A stretch of DNA of 64,000 bases from an uncultured Prevotella sp. (lineage in GTDB: Bacteria > Bacteroidota > Bacteroidia > Bacteroidales > Bacteroidaceae), in contig CAKZVT010000012.1 in the NCBI GenBank assembly GCA_937922435.1, positions 1 through 64,000 on the forward strand. The letters are read 5' to 3'. Below are positions 52,529-59,938 of the stretch, piece by piece. Each line of letters starts with the position of its first letter. Position 1 is the first letter of the stretch. The notes beneath the pieces are model-generated. The model saw nothing but the letters and a program-made list of their open reading frames with translations, was not told where the DNA came from and ran no database searches. The translations under genes and the position numbers were made by a program.

Positions 52529-52952
52529 GGCGCAGGCGCTGACTATGGTTTTGGGCGCATTCCTCATGGTGGCAGGCGCAGGCATTTACGTGTTCAGCGC
52601 GCACGCCGTGGCCGCGTGGCTGTTCGCCGCAGGCGCGGTGGCTTTCGCCGCAATGCAGCTCAAGCAGACATACAACGGGCGCAACACCGCCATCAGGCGT
52701 TTGCGCAAAATAATGTCAGTAAGCGACGCCATGTTCATACTTGCTGCAGCACTGATGCTCGAAAACACCTACAACACGCTGCTGCCGCTGTTCGTGAAGT
52801 ACATACCCGACGGATATTACCACTACCTTACTTATATACATAACAACTGGGTGGTGGTGCTCCTCATAGCCGCCATACTCGAAATCTACACCACACACCG
52901 CATATCCAGCGAACTCCGCAAAGAAGGGCAAGCCCCTGCGAGCCAAGCGTGA
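52512..52952 (+). CDS. Small integral membrane protein, unknown function
   Basis: I do not recognise a functional family for this 146-residue protein. It has four hydrophobic segments (about 9-29, 33-48, 68-88 and 112-130) with short loops. Its start overlaps the DivIC-like gene by 17 nt, so the two are translationally linked and may act together at the membrane. No catalytic or metal-binding motif is visible. Confidence 0.78.
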   Translation: MRQLSKAQALTMVLGAFLMVAGAGIYVFSAHAVAAWLFAAGAVAFAAMQLKQTYNGRNTAIRRLRKIMSVSDAMFILAAALMLENTYNTLLPLFVKYIPDGYYHYLTYIHNNWVVVLLIAAILEIYTTHRISSELRKEGQAPASQA

Positions 52953-53031
52953 AGCGGCTAAAAAAACTATAAAAGACGGCACAATTGTTTTAAATTGAAT
53001 AAAAAATTTTCCATACATCGGCAATAGGTTG

Positions 53032-53039
53032 TACTTTTG
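53032..53039 (+). promoter_or_regulatory. -7 element (TACTTTTG)
   Basis: TACTTTTG lies 25 bp before the ATG at 53064. It supports that start over an upstream in-frame ATG at 53037 that overlaps the element. Confidence 0.5.
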
Positions 53040-53063
53040 TGCCTGCATTACAATGACACATTT

Positions 53064-53867
53064 ATGGCAAAGACTCTTTACGCATTGCTCGCTTTGCTGG
53101 CGTTCGCGTCATGCGCAAGCACATATAACATAGAAGGCTCGTCAAACGTTCCGACACTCGACGGCAGGATGCTTTACCTGAAAGCCTATGACGGAACCGA
53201 CCTGAAGGACATCGACTCGTGCGACATCGTGCACGGGGAGTTCCACTTCACGGGCACACTTGACTCCACAAAGCTTGCCACATTGTTCATGGACGACGAA
53301 GGACTGATGCCCGTAGTGCTCGAAAAAGGTGAAATTTCAATCAAAATAGACAATACACAACAGAAGGTAAGCGGCACGCCGCTGAACGAAAAACTGTTTG
53401 TATTCATAGAAAAATACAAGCAACTGGAAAACGAAGTCAACGAGCTCGGCCACCTGCAAAGCCAGGCAATAATGGACGGCAAGGACTTGAACGAGGTGAA
53501 CATGCAGCTGGCCGAAAAGGCAAGCCGCATAGCCGAACGTGAAGACAAGCTCGTAACGTCGTTCATAGTGGAGAACTTCGACAACGTGCTCGGCCCCGGA
53601 GTGTTCTTCATGATGACCGCCAGCCACCGCTACCCGGAACTCTCGCCGTGGATAGAAGACATCATGAGCAAGGCTACGGACAAGTTCAAGAACGACCCAT
53701 ACGTCAGCGACTATTACCGCAAGGCACAACAGAACCAGGCCATAATGAACGGTACGGCCATACCGGGCGACATCAACACCCAACCGGGAGACGTGCCCAC
53801 GCCCAACCAACTGGCTGCTCCCGGACTGGCAGGCAACGACTCCGTGGCCTCGACAACAGGCGACTGA
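53064..53867 (+). CDS. DUF4369-like lipoprotein
   Basis: I chose the ATG at 53064 (MAKTLYALLALLAFASCAST), which gives a lipoprotein signal with Cys17. The 267-residue product resembles the DUF4369 N-terminal domain of Bacteroidales TlpA/ResA-type thioredoxin lipoproteins: GRMLYLKAYDGTDLKDIDS, then GEFHFTGTLDSTKLATLFM and a Gly-rich strand. The thioredoxin domain and its CxxC are absent; instead there is a helical region (about 105-190) and a Pro/Thr-rich tail. It is probably an outer-membrane lipoprotein of unknown role. It lies 36 bp before dihydroorotase in the same direction. Confidence 0.72.
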   Translation: MAKTLYALLALLAFASCASTYNIEGSSNVPTLDGRMLYLKAYDGTDLKDIDSCDIVHGEFHFTGTLDSTKLATLFMDDEGLMPVVLEKGEISIKIDNTQQKVSGTPLNEKLFVFIEKYKQLENEVNELGHLQSQAIMDGKDLNEVNMQLAEKASRIAEREDKLVTSFIVENFDNVLGPGVFFMMTASHRYPELSPWIEDIMSKATDKFKNDPYVSDYYRKAQQNQAIMNGTAIPGDINTQPGDVPTPNQLAAPGLAGNDSVASTTGD

Positions 53868-53903
53868 CGCACCTGAAGCCATGCGGCTGCACATACACAA
53901 GTC

Positions 53904-55238
53904 ATGAAATCACTGATAAAGAACGCTACAATCGTAAACGAAGGCAAGGCGTTTAACGGTTCAATCGTCATTGACGGCGATTGCATAGCAGACATATTGA
54001 AAGGAAACGATACACCCCGTGGACAGTTTGACGACAACGTCGACGCCACGGGGTGCTTCGTCTTGCCCGGCATTATAGACGACCACGTACACTTCAGAGA
54101 GCCTGGCCTTACGGCGAAAGCCGACATAAGGAGCGAAAGCCGGGCGGCGGCGTATGGCGGAGTGACGACGTATTTCGACATGCCCAACACCGTGCCGCAG
54201 ACCACCACGCCGCTCGCACTCGAAGTGAAACGCGCCATCGCCGCACGCGACAGCCACGTAAACTACTCCTTCTTCTACGGGGCTACCAATACAAACGCCG
54301 ACACATTCAGCCAGCTTGACATCCACCGCATACCCGGAATAAAGCTGTTCATGGGTTCGTCTACGGGCAACATGCTCGTAGACCGCGCCGAGGCGCTCGA
54401 CAAAATATTCGCCACGGCCACCGTTCCAGTCATGGCTCACTGCGAGGACACCGGCATAATAAACGACAACATGCGCCGCGCCAAGGAGCTGTACGGCGAC
54501 GACCCCGACGTAACACGCCATCCCGAAATCCGCAGCGAAGAGGCTTGTTACCGCTCGACAGAGCTTGCCGTGAGGCTCGCAAGGAAACATGGCGCACGCC
54601 TGCATGTGGCCCATGTAACCACGGCACGCGAACTTTCGCTCTTCGAGCCGTGGACTGACACCATGCCAAGCATCACCGCCGAGGCGGTAATAGCCCACCT
54701 TTTCTTCTGTGACAAGGACTATGCAAGGCTCGGAACGCTCATCAAATGCAACCCAGCCGTCAAGTCGGAAGCCGACAGGGAGGCGTTGCGCCGCGCCCTG
54801 ACAGACGGCCGTATAGCCGTCATTGGGACAGACCATGCGCCGCATCAGCCGGCCGACAAGCAGGGAGGATGCGCCAAAGCGGCGTCAGGCATGCCGATGC
54901 TCCAGTTCTCGCTTGTCGCCATGCTTGAGCTTGTCGACCGCGGCGTGCTGACCATCGAGCGTGTGGCAGAGCTTATGTGCCACCGTCCGGCGCAGCTGTT
55001 CGATATCCGCCAGCGCGGATTCATACGCAAAGGGTACAAGGCCGACTTGGCCGTTGTGCGCCCGAACGCGCCCTGGACGGTGACAGAAGACTGCATACAG
55101 AGCAAGTGCGGATGGTCTCCGATGACTGGACACACGTTCAACTGGCGCGTGGAACACACCTTCTGCAACGGCCGCCACATACTCGACAACGGCCGTTTCG
55201 ACGCTTCCTGCCGCGGCGAGGAAGTACTTTTCAGATAG
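53904..55238 (+). CDS. pyrC: Dihydroorotase
   Basis: The 444-residue zinc amidohydrolase forms dihydroorotate from carbamoyl aspartate in pyrimidine synthesis. Motifs present: PGIIDDHVHFREPGL (HxH metal site, near residue 60), GGVTTYFDMPNTVPQTTT, HCEDTGIINDN, LHVAHVTTARE and GTDHAPHQPADKQGGC (metal-site Asp region near 308). It belongs to the longer class I type (PyrC of Gram-positives/Bacteroidetes), not the ~350-residue E. coli type. The following metallophosphoesterase gene is co-directional after 100 bp of short repeats. Confidence 0.92.
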   Translation: MKSLIKNATIVNEGKAFNGSIVIDGDCIADILKGNDTPRGQFDDNVDATGCFVLPGIIDDHVHFREPGLTAKADIRSESRAAAYGGVTTYFDMPNTVPQTTTPLALEVKRAIAARDSHVNYSFFYGATNTNADTFSQLDIHRIPGIKLFMGSSTGNMLVDRAEALDKIFATATVPVMAHCEDTGIINDNMRRAKELYGDDPDVTRHPEIRSEEACYRSTELAVRLARKHGARLHVAHVTTARELSLFEPWTDTMPSITAEAVIAHLFFCDKDYARLGTLIKCNPAVKSEADREALRRALTDGRIAVIGTDHAPHQPADKQGGCAKAASGMPMLQFSLVAMLELVDRGVLTIERVAELMCHRPAQLFDIRQRGFIRKGYKADLAVVRPNAPWTVTEDCIQSKCGWSPMTGHTFNWRVEHTFCNGRHILDNGRFDASCRGEEVLFR

Positions 55239-55249
55239 AGGAAAAGGTC

Positions 55250-55335
55250 AGAAGGCGAGGAAGTAAGAAGGTGAGAAACCGCATAACCATAATACCGTAC
55301 AACCGTATAACCGCACAACCGCATAACCGTAAACA
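55250..55335 (+). repeat. AACCGYATAACCG tandem words
   Basis: The gap between pyrC and the metallophosphoesterase gene carries GAAGGCGAGGAAGTAAGAAG words, then seven or so degenerate copies of ACCGTATAACCGCACA-type units. It is a junction repeat of the same style as others but with its own word. Confidence 0.5.
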
Positions 55336-55338
55336 TCA

Positions 55339-56538
55339 ATGATAGCACGCATCTTCATATACCTGCTCCTGTTCATCACCCTGCCCGACTATTATCTGGA
55401 CCGACGCTTCCTGCGAAAGCGCACCCGTTACCTGTGGTGGCAGCGCGTATTGTGGTGGCTGCCGGGAGCATTCATGTTCTTTTACACCATCTTCCTTGCA
55501 ACGAGACGCAACTTCGCACCCGACAATTTGTTGCTGTTGCACCTGTACTTCCTGCTCTTCGGCATAATGATAGTGCCCAAATTCCTGTTCTCGCTTTGCG
55601 CGTTTCTCGGCAGGGCGCACTGCAAATACCATCACACACGCAACAACTGGGGAATCTTGGTGGGGCTTGTACTCGGCTTCGGAGCTGTCATCGCCGTTGC
55701 GTATGGCGGCACATGGGGCTTCAGGAAGGTTGAGGTAAGGCAAGAGACGTTCACATCCGCCGACCTGCCAAAGGCTTTCGACGGCTACAAAATCGTGCAT
55801 TTCAGCGACGCACACATGGGCACTTACGGCAGCAGCTACGCCGACATACCCGAAAAAGTGGTAAACCTTATCAACGCACAGCAGGCTGACATGGTGGTGT
55901 TTACCGGCGACTTGCAGAACATGGAGCCGAAAGAGCTTTACCCGTTCATGCAGACTTTAAGCAGCATCAAGGCCAAGGACGGCGTATTCAGCGTGCTCGG
56001 CAACCATGACTACTCTATGTACATAGACGCGGAGAGCGCTACCAAGGTGGCAAACGAGCACGAACTAATCAGCCTTCAGCGGCAACTTGGCTGGGACTTG
56101 CTGCTTAACGAGCACCGCACAATACGGCGCGGCGGCGACTCAATCGTGGTTGCCGGAATGGAGAACGACGGCGGAAAACGCTTCCCGAAGAAAGGAGACA
56201 TCGGCAAGACGCTCGCCGGAGTGCAGCCCGAAGCGTTCGTCCTGATGCTCCAACACGACCCTTCGTCATGGCGTCGCACCATACTTCCCAAGAGCAACGC
56301 CCAGCTTACGCTAAGCGGACACACACATGCAGGACAGCTAAAAGTGTTCGGATGGTCGCCGGCGGCCATCAATTATAAGGAGTGGGGCGGCATGTACAAC
56401 GAAGGCGGACGCGCAATCAACGTGTCATACGGCGTGGGAGGCTTCATTCCTTTCCGCCTCGGAGCAAGCAACGAGATAGTGGTGATAACCCTGAAGAGTG
56501 GAAACAAACAAACTGACATCAACCAAACACCCAACTGA
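55339..56538 (+). CDS. Membrane-anchored calcineurin-like metallophosphoesterase
   Basis: The 399-residue protein has three or four N-terminal hydrophobic segments (to about residue 130), then a calcineurin-like domain with all metal motifs: VHFSDAHMGTYG, VVFTGDLQN, SVLGNHDYS and LSGHTHAGQLKVFG. It resembles the YkuE/UDP-diacylglucosamine-type membrane phosphoesterases, and the substrate is unknown. In Bacteroidales such proteins may act on lipid or cell-wall phosphoesters. It converges on the plsC-like gene, with a repeat-type terminator between. Confidence 0.88.
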   Translation: MIARIFIYLLLFITLPDYYLDRRFLRKRTRYLWWQRVLWWLPGAFMFFYTIFLATRRNFAPDNLLLLHLYFLLFGIMIVPKFLFSLCAFLGRAHCKYHHTRNNWGILVGLVLGFGAVIAVAYGGTWGFRKVEVRQETFTSADLPKAFDGYKIVHFSDAHMGTYGSSYADIPEKVVNLINAQQADMVVFTGDLQNMEPKELYPFMQTLSSIKAKDGVFSVLGNHDYSMYIDAESATKVANEHELISLQRQLGWDLLLNEHRTIRRGGDSIVVAGMENDGGKRFPKKGDIGKTLAGVQPEAFVLMLQHDPSSWRRTILPKSNAQLTLSGHTHAGQLKVFGWSPAAINYKEWGGMYNEGGRAINVSYGVGGFIPFRLGASNEIVVITLKSGNKQTDINQTPN

Positions 56539-56539
56539 C

Positions 56540-56692
56540 AGCCACCCCAACCCTCCCAAAGGGAGGGAGCTTGAAATGCTTTCGCTAAATAATATAAAAG
56601 CTGGCACTGATAGAAACTATCTATGCCAGCTCTTATTTTAATAATAAAAGGTAATCAAGCTCCCTCCCTTCGGGAGGGTTGGGGTGGGTGTC
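56540..56692. repeat. Paired CTCCCTCCC arms with nested bidirectional terminator
   Basis: CCACCCCAACCCTCCCAAAG (from 56541) is matched in inverse by CTTCGGGAGGGTTGGGGTG (to 56689). Nested inside is a second hairpin (56594-56606 with 56624-56636, core AGCTGGCA / TGCCAGCT), A-rich before and T-rich after. It separates two convergent genes. Confidence 0.75.
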
Positions 56693-56712
56693 AGGTTCTG
56701 TTTTGGGCGGTG

Positions 56713-57453
56713 TCAGTTTGACTTATACTTTTCGTCCAGTCCGCTTTCAATCACCTTACGGCTCTCTTCCATCAGCCGGGCGACGTTCTCCGCGCCCTGC
56801 GACTGCGGATAGATGGGCGCGTGGATGGTAAGCGTGAGATTGCGGCGGTGCACCCAGTACCACTTGCTCGTGCGCGGCATGACATCGAACGAACCGTTGA
56901 TTGTCAGCGGAACGACGGGCAGTTGCAGTTCATCGGCCAGCACGAACGCGCCACGCTTGAACTTGCCGATGCGTCCGTCATAAGTGCGAGAGCCTTCGGG
57001 GAAGACCACAAGGCTCATGCCGTGCTTCAACGTGGCGCGCGCCTGGTCGTAAGTAGCCATCATCTTAGCCGGGTTACGGCGGTCGACGAATATGTGGTGC
57101 GACTTCTCGCAGGCATATCCCACGAACGGAATTTTACGCAGCTGCTGCTTCATCATCCACTTGAAGTTGCGGTGCAGGTGGCCGAAGATGAGGAAAATGT
57201 CGAACGCTCCCTGGTGGTTGCTAACGAACACGTATGACTCTCCATGCTTCAAGTTCTCCCTTCCCGTGACTTTCACCGGCAGGAACAGCACCCCTAACAC
57301 CCACTTCGACCATATTACAGGGGGATAATAGCCCCAAAAGTGGCCGTTGCCGAGGATGCACCCCACGCTCGTTGTCAGCGCGGTAAGCAGCGTAAGGACG
57401 ATGATTATCGGCAGTGCGATGACGATTTGGTAAATGCGGTAGATATAATTCAT
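56713..57453 (-). CDS. plsC: 1-acyl-sn-glycerol-3-phosphate acyltransferase
   Basis: The 246-residue membrane-associated enzyme makes phosphatidic acid from lysophosphatidic acid and an acyl donor. Motifs of the PlsC family are present: SNHQGAFDIF (NHx4D catalytic, near residue 79), FPEGSRTYDGRIGKFKRG (about 156) and VPLTINGS. Two N-terminal hydrophobic segments (about 10-30 and 35-60) anchor it. The first residues MNYIY lie in an AATTATGAATT repeat. Downstream of the start, the gap to the next gene holds paired CTCCCTCCC arms. Confidence 0.88.
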   Translation of the reverse strand: MNYIYRIYQIVIALPIIIVLTLLTALTTSVGCILGNGHFWGYYPPVIWSKWVLGVLFLPVKVTGRENLKHGESYVFVSNHQGAFDIFLIFGHLHRNFKWMMKQQLRKIPFVGYACEKSHHIFVDRRNPAKMMATYDQARATLKHGMSLVVFPEGSRTYDGRIGKFKRGAFVLADELQLPVVPLTINGSFDVMPRTSKWYWVHRRNLTLTIHAPIYPQSQGAENVARLMEESRKVIESGLDEKYKSN

Positions 57454-57465
57454 AATTCAAATGAA

Positions 57466-57600
57466 ACCCACCCCTGCTCTCCCCAAGGGAGGGAGTAGTA
57501 TTACCAGGTGCGAGTGATTAGTTATATTGTTGTTCTTCTTTTATTAACATGCAATCAAAGCATACCACGCTCCCTCCCTTCGGGAGGGCGGGGTGGGTAT
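57466..57600. repeat. Paired CTCCCTCCC arms upstream of plsC
   Basis: CCACCCCTGCTCTCCCCAAG (57468 onward) and CTTCGGGAGGGCGGGGTGG (to about 57596) form inverted arms in the gap between the two minus-strand genes. The right arm contains CTCCCTCCCTTCGGGAGGG. No ORF is supported here. Confidence 0.65.
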
Positions 57601-58343
57601 TATATCTTCGGGTACTTCCTCGTCCAGCCGTCCCAGCGCAGGCGCATAACGCCGAAAAAGGCTTCGCCGAAGATGCCGCCGCTCATCTTTGATACGCCTT
57701 CGCGGCGGTTTACGAAGATTACGGGCACTTCCTTTATTTTGAAGCCGATTTTGTACGCCGTGTACTTCATCTCTATTTGGAAGGCGTACCCCTTGAAGCG
57801 TATTTTGTCAAGCTCGATTGTCTCGAGCACGCGGCGGCGGTAACACTTGAAGCCGGCGGTAGTGTCGTGCACCTTGAAGCCCGTCACCAGGCGGACGTAC
57901 TGCGACGCGAAGTAGCTCATCAGCACGCGCCCTATGGGCCAGTTAACCACGTTCACGCCGCTGACGTAGCGCGAACCGATGGCAACATCGTACCCTTCGT
58001 CGTGGCAGGCGGCGTAGAGGCGCGGCAGGTCGTTGGGGTCGTGGCTGAAGTCGGCGTCCATCTCAAAGATGTAGTCGTAGCCGTGGGCCAACGCCCACTT
58101 GAAACCAGTGATGTAGGCCGTGCCCAGTCCCTGCTTGCCTGCACGCTCGATGATGTGCAGGCGGCCGCCGAACTCGCTGTCTATGAGGCCGTGTACGATG
58201 GCGGCGGTGCCGTCCGGCGAACCGTCGTCAATCACAAGGATGTGGAAACACTTTTCCAACGAGAACACCGCGCGTATTATTTTCTCGATGTTTTCCTTCT
58301 CGTTGTAAGTCGGGATTATTACAATGCTGTCGCTTCCGTTCAT
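57600..58343 (-). CDS. Polyprenol-phosphate mannosyltransferase-like GT2
   Basis: The 247-residue GT2 protein has VIIPTYNEKENIEKIIRAVF, ILVIDDGSPDGTAAIV and the DxD-type site FEMDADFSHDPNDLP (near residue 99), all typical of polyprenol monophosphomannose synthase (Dpm1/Ppm1 class). It lacks the C-terminal membrane region of the DPM1-GtrA two-domain type. It would charge a polyprenyl phosphate with mannose or a similar sugar on the cytoplasmic face. The C-terminal part (VIFVNRREGVSKMSGGIFGE) is also typical. Its stop abuts a CTCCCTCCC arm. Confidence 0.88.
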   Translation of the reverse strand: MNGSDSIVIIPTYNEKENIEKIIRAVFSLEKCFHILVIDDGSPDGTAAIVHGLIDSEFGGRLHIIERAGKQGLGTAYITGFKWALAHGYDYIFEMDADFSHDPNDLPRLYAACHDEGYDVAIGSRYVSGVNVVNWPIGRVLMSYFASQYVRLVTGFKVHDTTAGFKCYRRRVLETIELDKIRFKGYAFQIEMKYTAYKIGFKIKEVPVIFVNRREGVSKMSGGIFGEAFFGVMRLRWDGWTRKYPKI

Positions 58344-58563
58344 TTTTGCCGTTTATGTTGACGCATGTTTATGTAGTGCAAAAATAGTGTTTTTCTCACT
58401 AAAAACAACATATTATGTCCATTATTTTTGCAAACGGCGGCGCAGGCTGCCTCAAAGGAAGCCCCCACTCGACCCCGAGGATGCCACATCCAAACTTCAA
58501 GGAAGCCCCACCCGACCTCCCCGAGGGGAGGGGACAGGATTAGCGGAATTGCGAAAGGCGGTT
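58344..58563. other. Gap sequence ahead of element E5
   Basis: The first part of the 644-bp gap between the GT2 and MBL genes contains a degenerate CCACCCGACCTCCCCGAGGGG arm near 58505-58527, related to the CTCCCTCCC family. No -7 element was confirmed for the minus-strand GT2 gene. The remainder is covered by E5 and array 8. Confidence 0.4.
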
Positions 58564-58812
58564 CATCCGCAATTCTGTTGGATGAAGTAAAAGCTCTATT
58601 AATGAGAACACCCTGCTTTAATCCAAGCAGTCGGTAATTGTCATGCCGCACTCCGATGCGGCATCCAGTAAACATCCAATACGCCAAATGTTGCAGGCTG
58701 CATACACTGGATGCCGCATCGGAGTGCGGCATGACAATTACCGACTGCCTGGATTGCGGAAAGATGTGAACAGTCAATACTCTTAAGAATCATCCAAACA
58801 AACTACTGATGA
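58564..58812 (+). repeat. Modular hairpin element, copy E5
   Basis: It begins CATCCGCAATTCTGTTGGATG and ends CATCCAAACAAACTACTG. A 38-bp perfect inverted repeat (58632-58669 with 58706-58743) is built on GCCGCACTCCGATGCGGC. Relative to E4 the two arms carry compensating changes (TTCG/CGAA against TCCG/CGGA). Array 8 starts 3 bp further on. Confidence 0.87.
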
Positions 58813-58815
58813 ACT

Positions 58816-58947
58816 AAAAGACCGTCTTTTGCATTCCGAAAGGCCGTCTTTTGCATTCCGAAAGGCCGTCTTTTACACGCTAAAAGGCCACCTTTCGCGA
58901 TGCAAAAGGTGGCCTTTTGGAAAGTCGTTGACAGTCAACGGGTTATA
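58816..58947 (+). repeat. 22-bp periodic quasi-palindromic array 8
   Basis: Units start at 58816, 58838, 58860, 58882 and 58904, with a diverged tail (GTTGACAGTCAACGGGTTAT) from about 58926. The first three share GRCCGTCTTTT; the last two are AAAAGGCCACCTTTC and AAAAGGTGGCCTTTT, complementary to each other. Confidence 0.88.
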
Positions 58948-58987
58948 CGACTGTCAAGATTGGGTTACACAGCAGCCATAAACGGGG

Positions 58988-59845
58988 TTACAGACTGTCC
59001 TTTACGCCGTTGCCGGGGAAGTGCATCCCGGCTGTCACGAGCTTGTTTTTACGTATGTAATCGATGTATTTCGTCCTCGACTCGATGGCCTTCCGGCGGT
59101 CCATGTCAAACGAGGGGCAGATGCCGGGGTCTTGTATCTGAAGGTCGAAACCGTGCATCAGGTCGCCGACGATGAGCAGCCGCCCCATTTGATACACCGT
59201 ATGACCTGGCGTGTGGCCGGGTGCGGCCAAGGGCTTGATGCCGAGCGGTAAAGTATCGGTGTACTTGAAGCAGTGCACCTTGTCGCCGTAAGCCGCCATT
59301 GCGTCGGCCGCAGCCTTGGCATTCCCGTTGCTCATGTATTTCCAATAGATGCGCTCCACCTCAGGAACGTACACCTCGGCATTTGTAAACACCGGCTTGC
59401 CGCCCTCGGTCATGCCGCCGATATGGTCGCCGTGGAAGTGGGTTATTACAAGAAAGTCTATGCTTTCGGGCTTCACGCCGATGCTGTCAAGCCGTTGTAA
59501 CAGCATCCCTCCGCGCTCCGTTCCGTTGCCCGTGTCGAACAATACCTTCTTTCCCTGCGTCTCAACGAGGAAACAGCTGATTGACGACGGTACCGCCCCT
59601 TCGGGCGAGAGGCTGTCTACCTTGGTCGAGTCGGCCTCGCCGTAGAACAGCGAATTGGGCATGCGCTTGTCGCCCTCGTCGTCCATGATGGTGGTAAGCG
59701 TCAGCGAGTCAAGCTTCAGCACGGTCACTCCTTCAGGCAGCTGCGCCGCGTCCTGGGCGGCAGTAGCCTTCTTATTGCCGCATGAAACGGCCGCAAGCAC
59801 GGCGGCCGACACGACAAACAGTTTTACAGTTTTTGATTTTTTCAT
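58988..59845 (-). CDS. MBL-fold metallohydrolase lipoprotein
   Basis: The 285-residue lipoprotein has lipobox Cys22 (AAVLAAVSCGNKK) and a metallo-beta-lactamase fold: VLFDTGNGTERGG, VITHFHGDHIGG (HxHxDH, near residue 140), LAAPGHTPGHTVY and LIVGDLMHGFDLQ, ending with GMHFPGNG. It belongs to the broad MBL group of lactonase- and phosphodiesterase-like hydrolases; the substrate is unknown. The lipid anchor places it in the envelope. The reading is divergent from mfd, and promoters of the two genes overlap. Confidence 0.85.
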   Translation of the reverse strand: MKKSKTVKLFVVSAAVLAAVSCGNKKATAAQDAAQLPEGVTVLKLDSLTLTTIMDDEGDKRMPNSLFYGEADSTKVDSLSPEGAVPSSISCFLVETQGKKVLFDTGNGTERGGMLLQRLDSIGVKPESIDFLVITHFHGDHIGGMTEGGKPVFTNAEVYVPEVERIYWKYMSNGNAKAAADAMAAYGDKVHCFKYTDTLPLGIKPLAAPGHTPGHTVYQMGRLLIVGDLMHGFDLQIQDPGICPSFDMDRRKAIESRTKYIDYIRKNKLVTAGMHFPGNGVKDSL

Positions 59846-59877
59846 ATCCGTAAAATGCTTTTGGGTTAGTCATTGCA

Positions 59878-59925
59878 CAAATATAGCGACAATAAACGGA
59901 TATTCAAAATTTTGCAGTACCTTTG
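59878..59925. promoter_or_regulatory. Divergent promoters of the MBL gene and mfd
   Basis: Minus strand: TATATTTG (59878-59885) with TTG (59905-59907) 19 bp upstream serves the MBL gene. Plus strand: TACCTTTG (59918-59925) lies 13 bp before the mfd ATG, so the mfd transcript would have almost no leader. No -33 was seen for the plus promoter. Confidence 0.55.
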
Positions 59926-59938
59926 TGTCCTGTTTACA

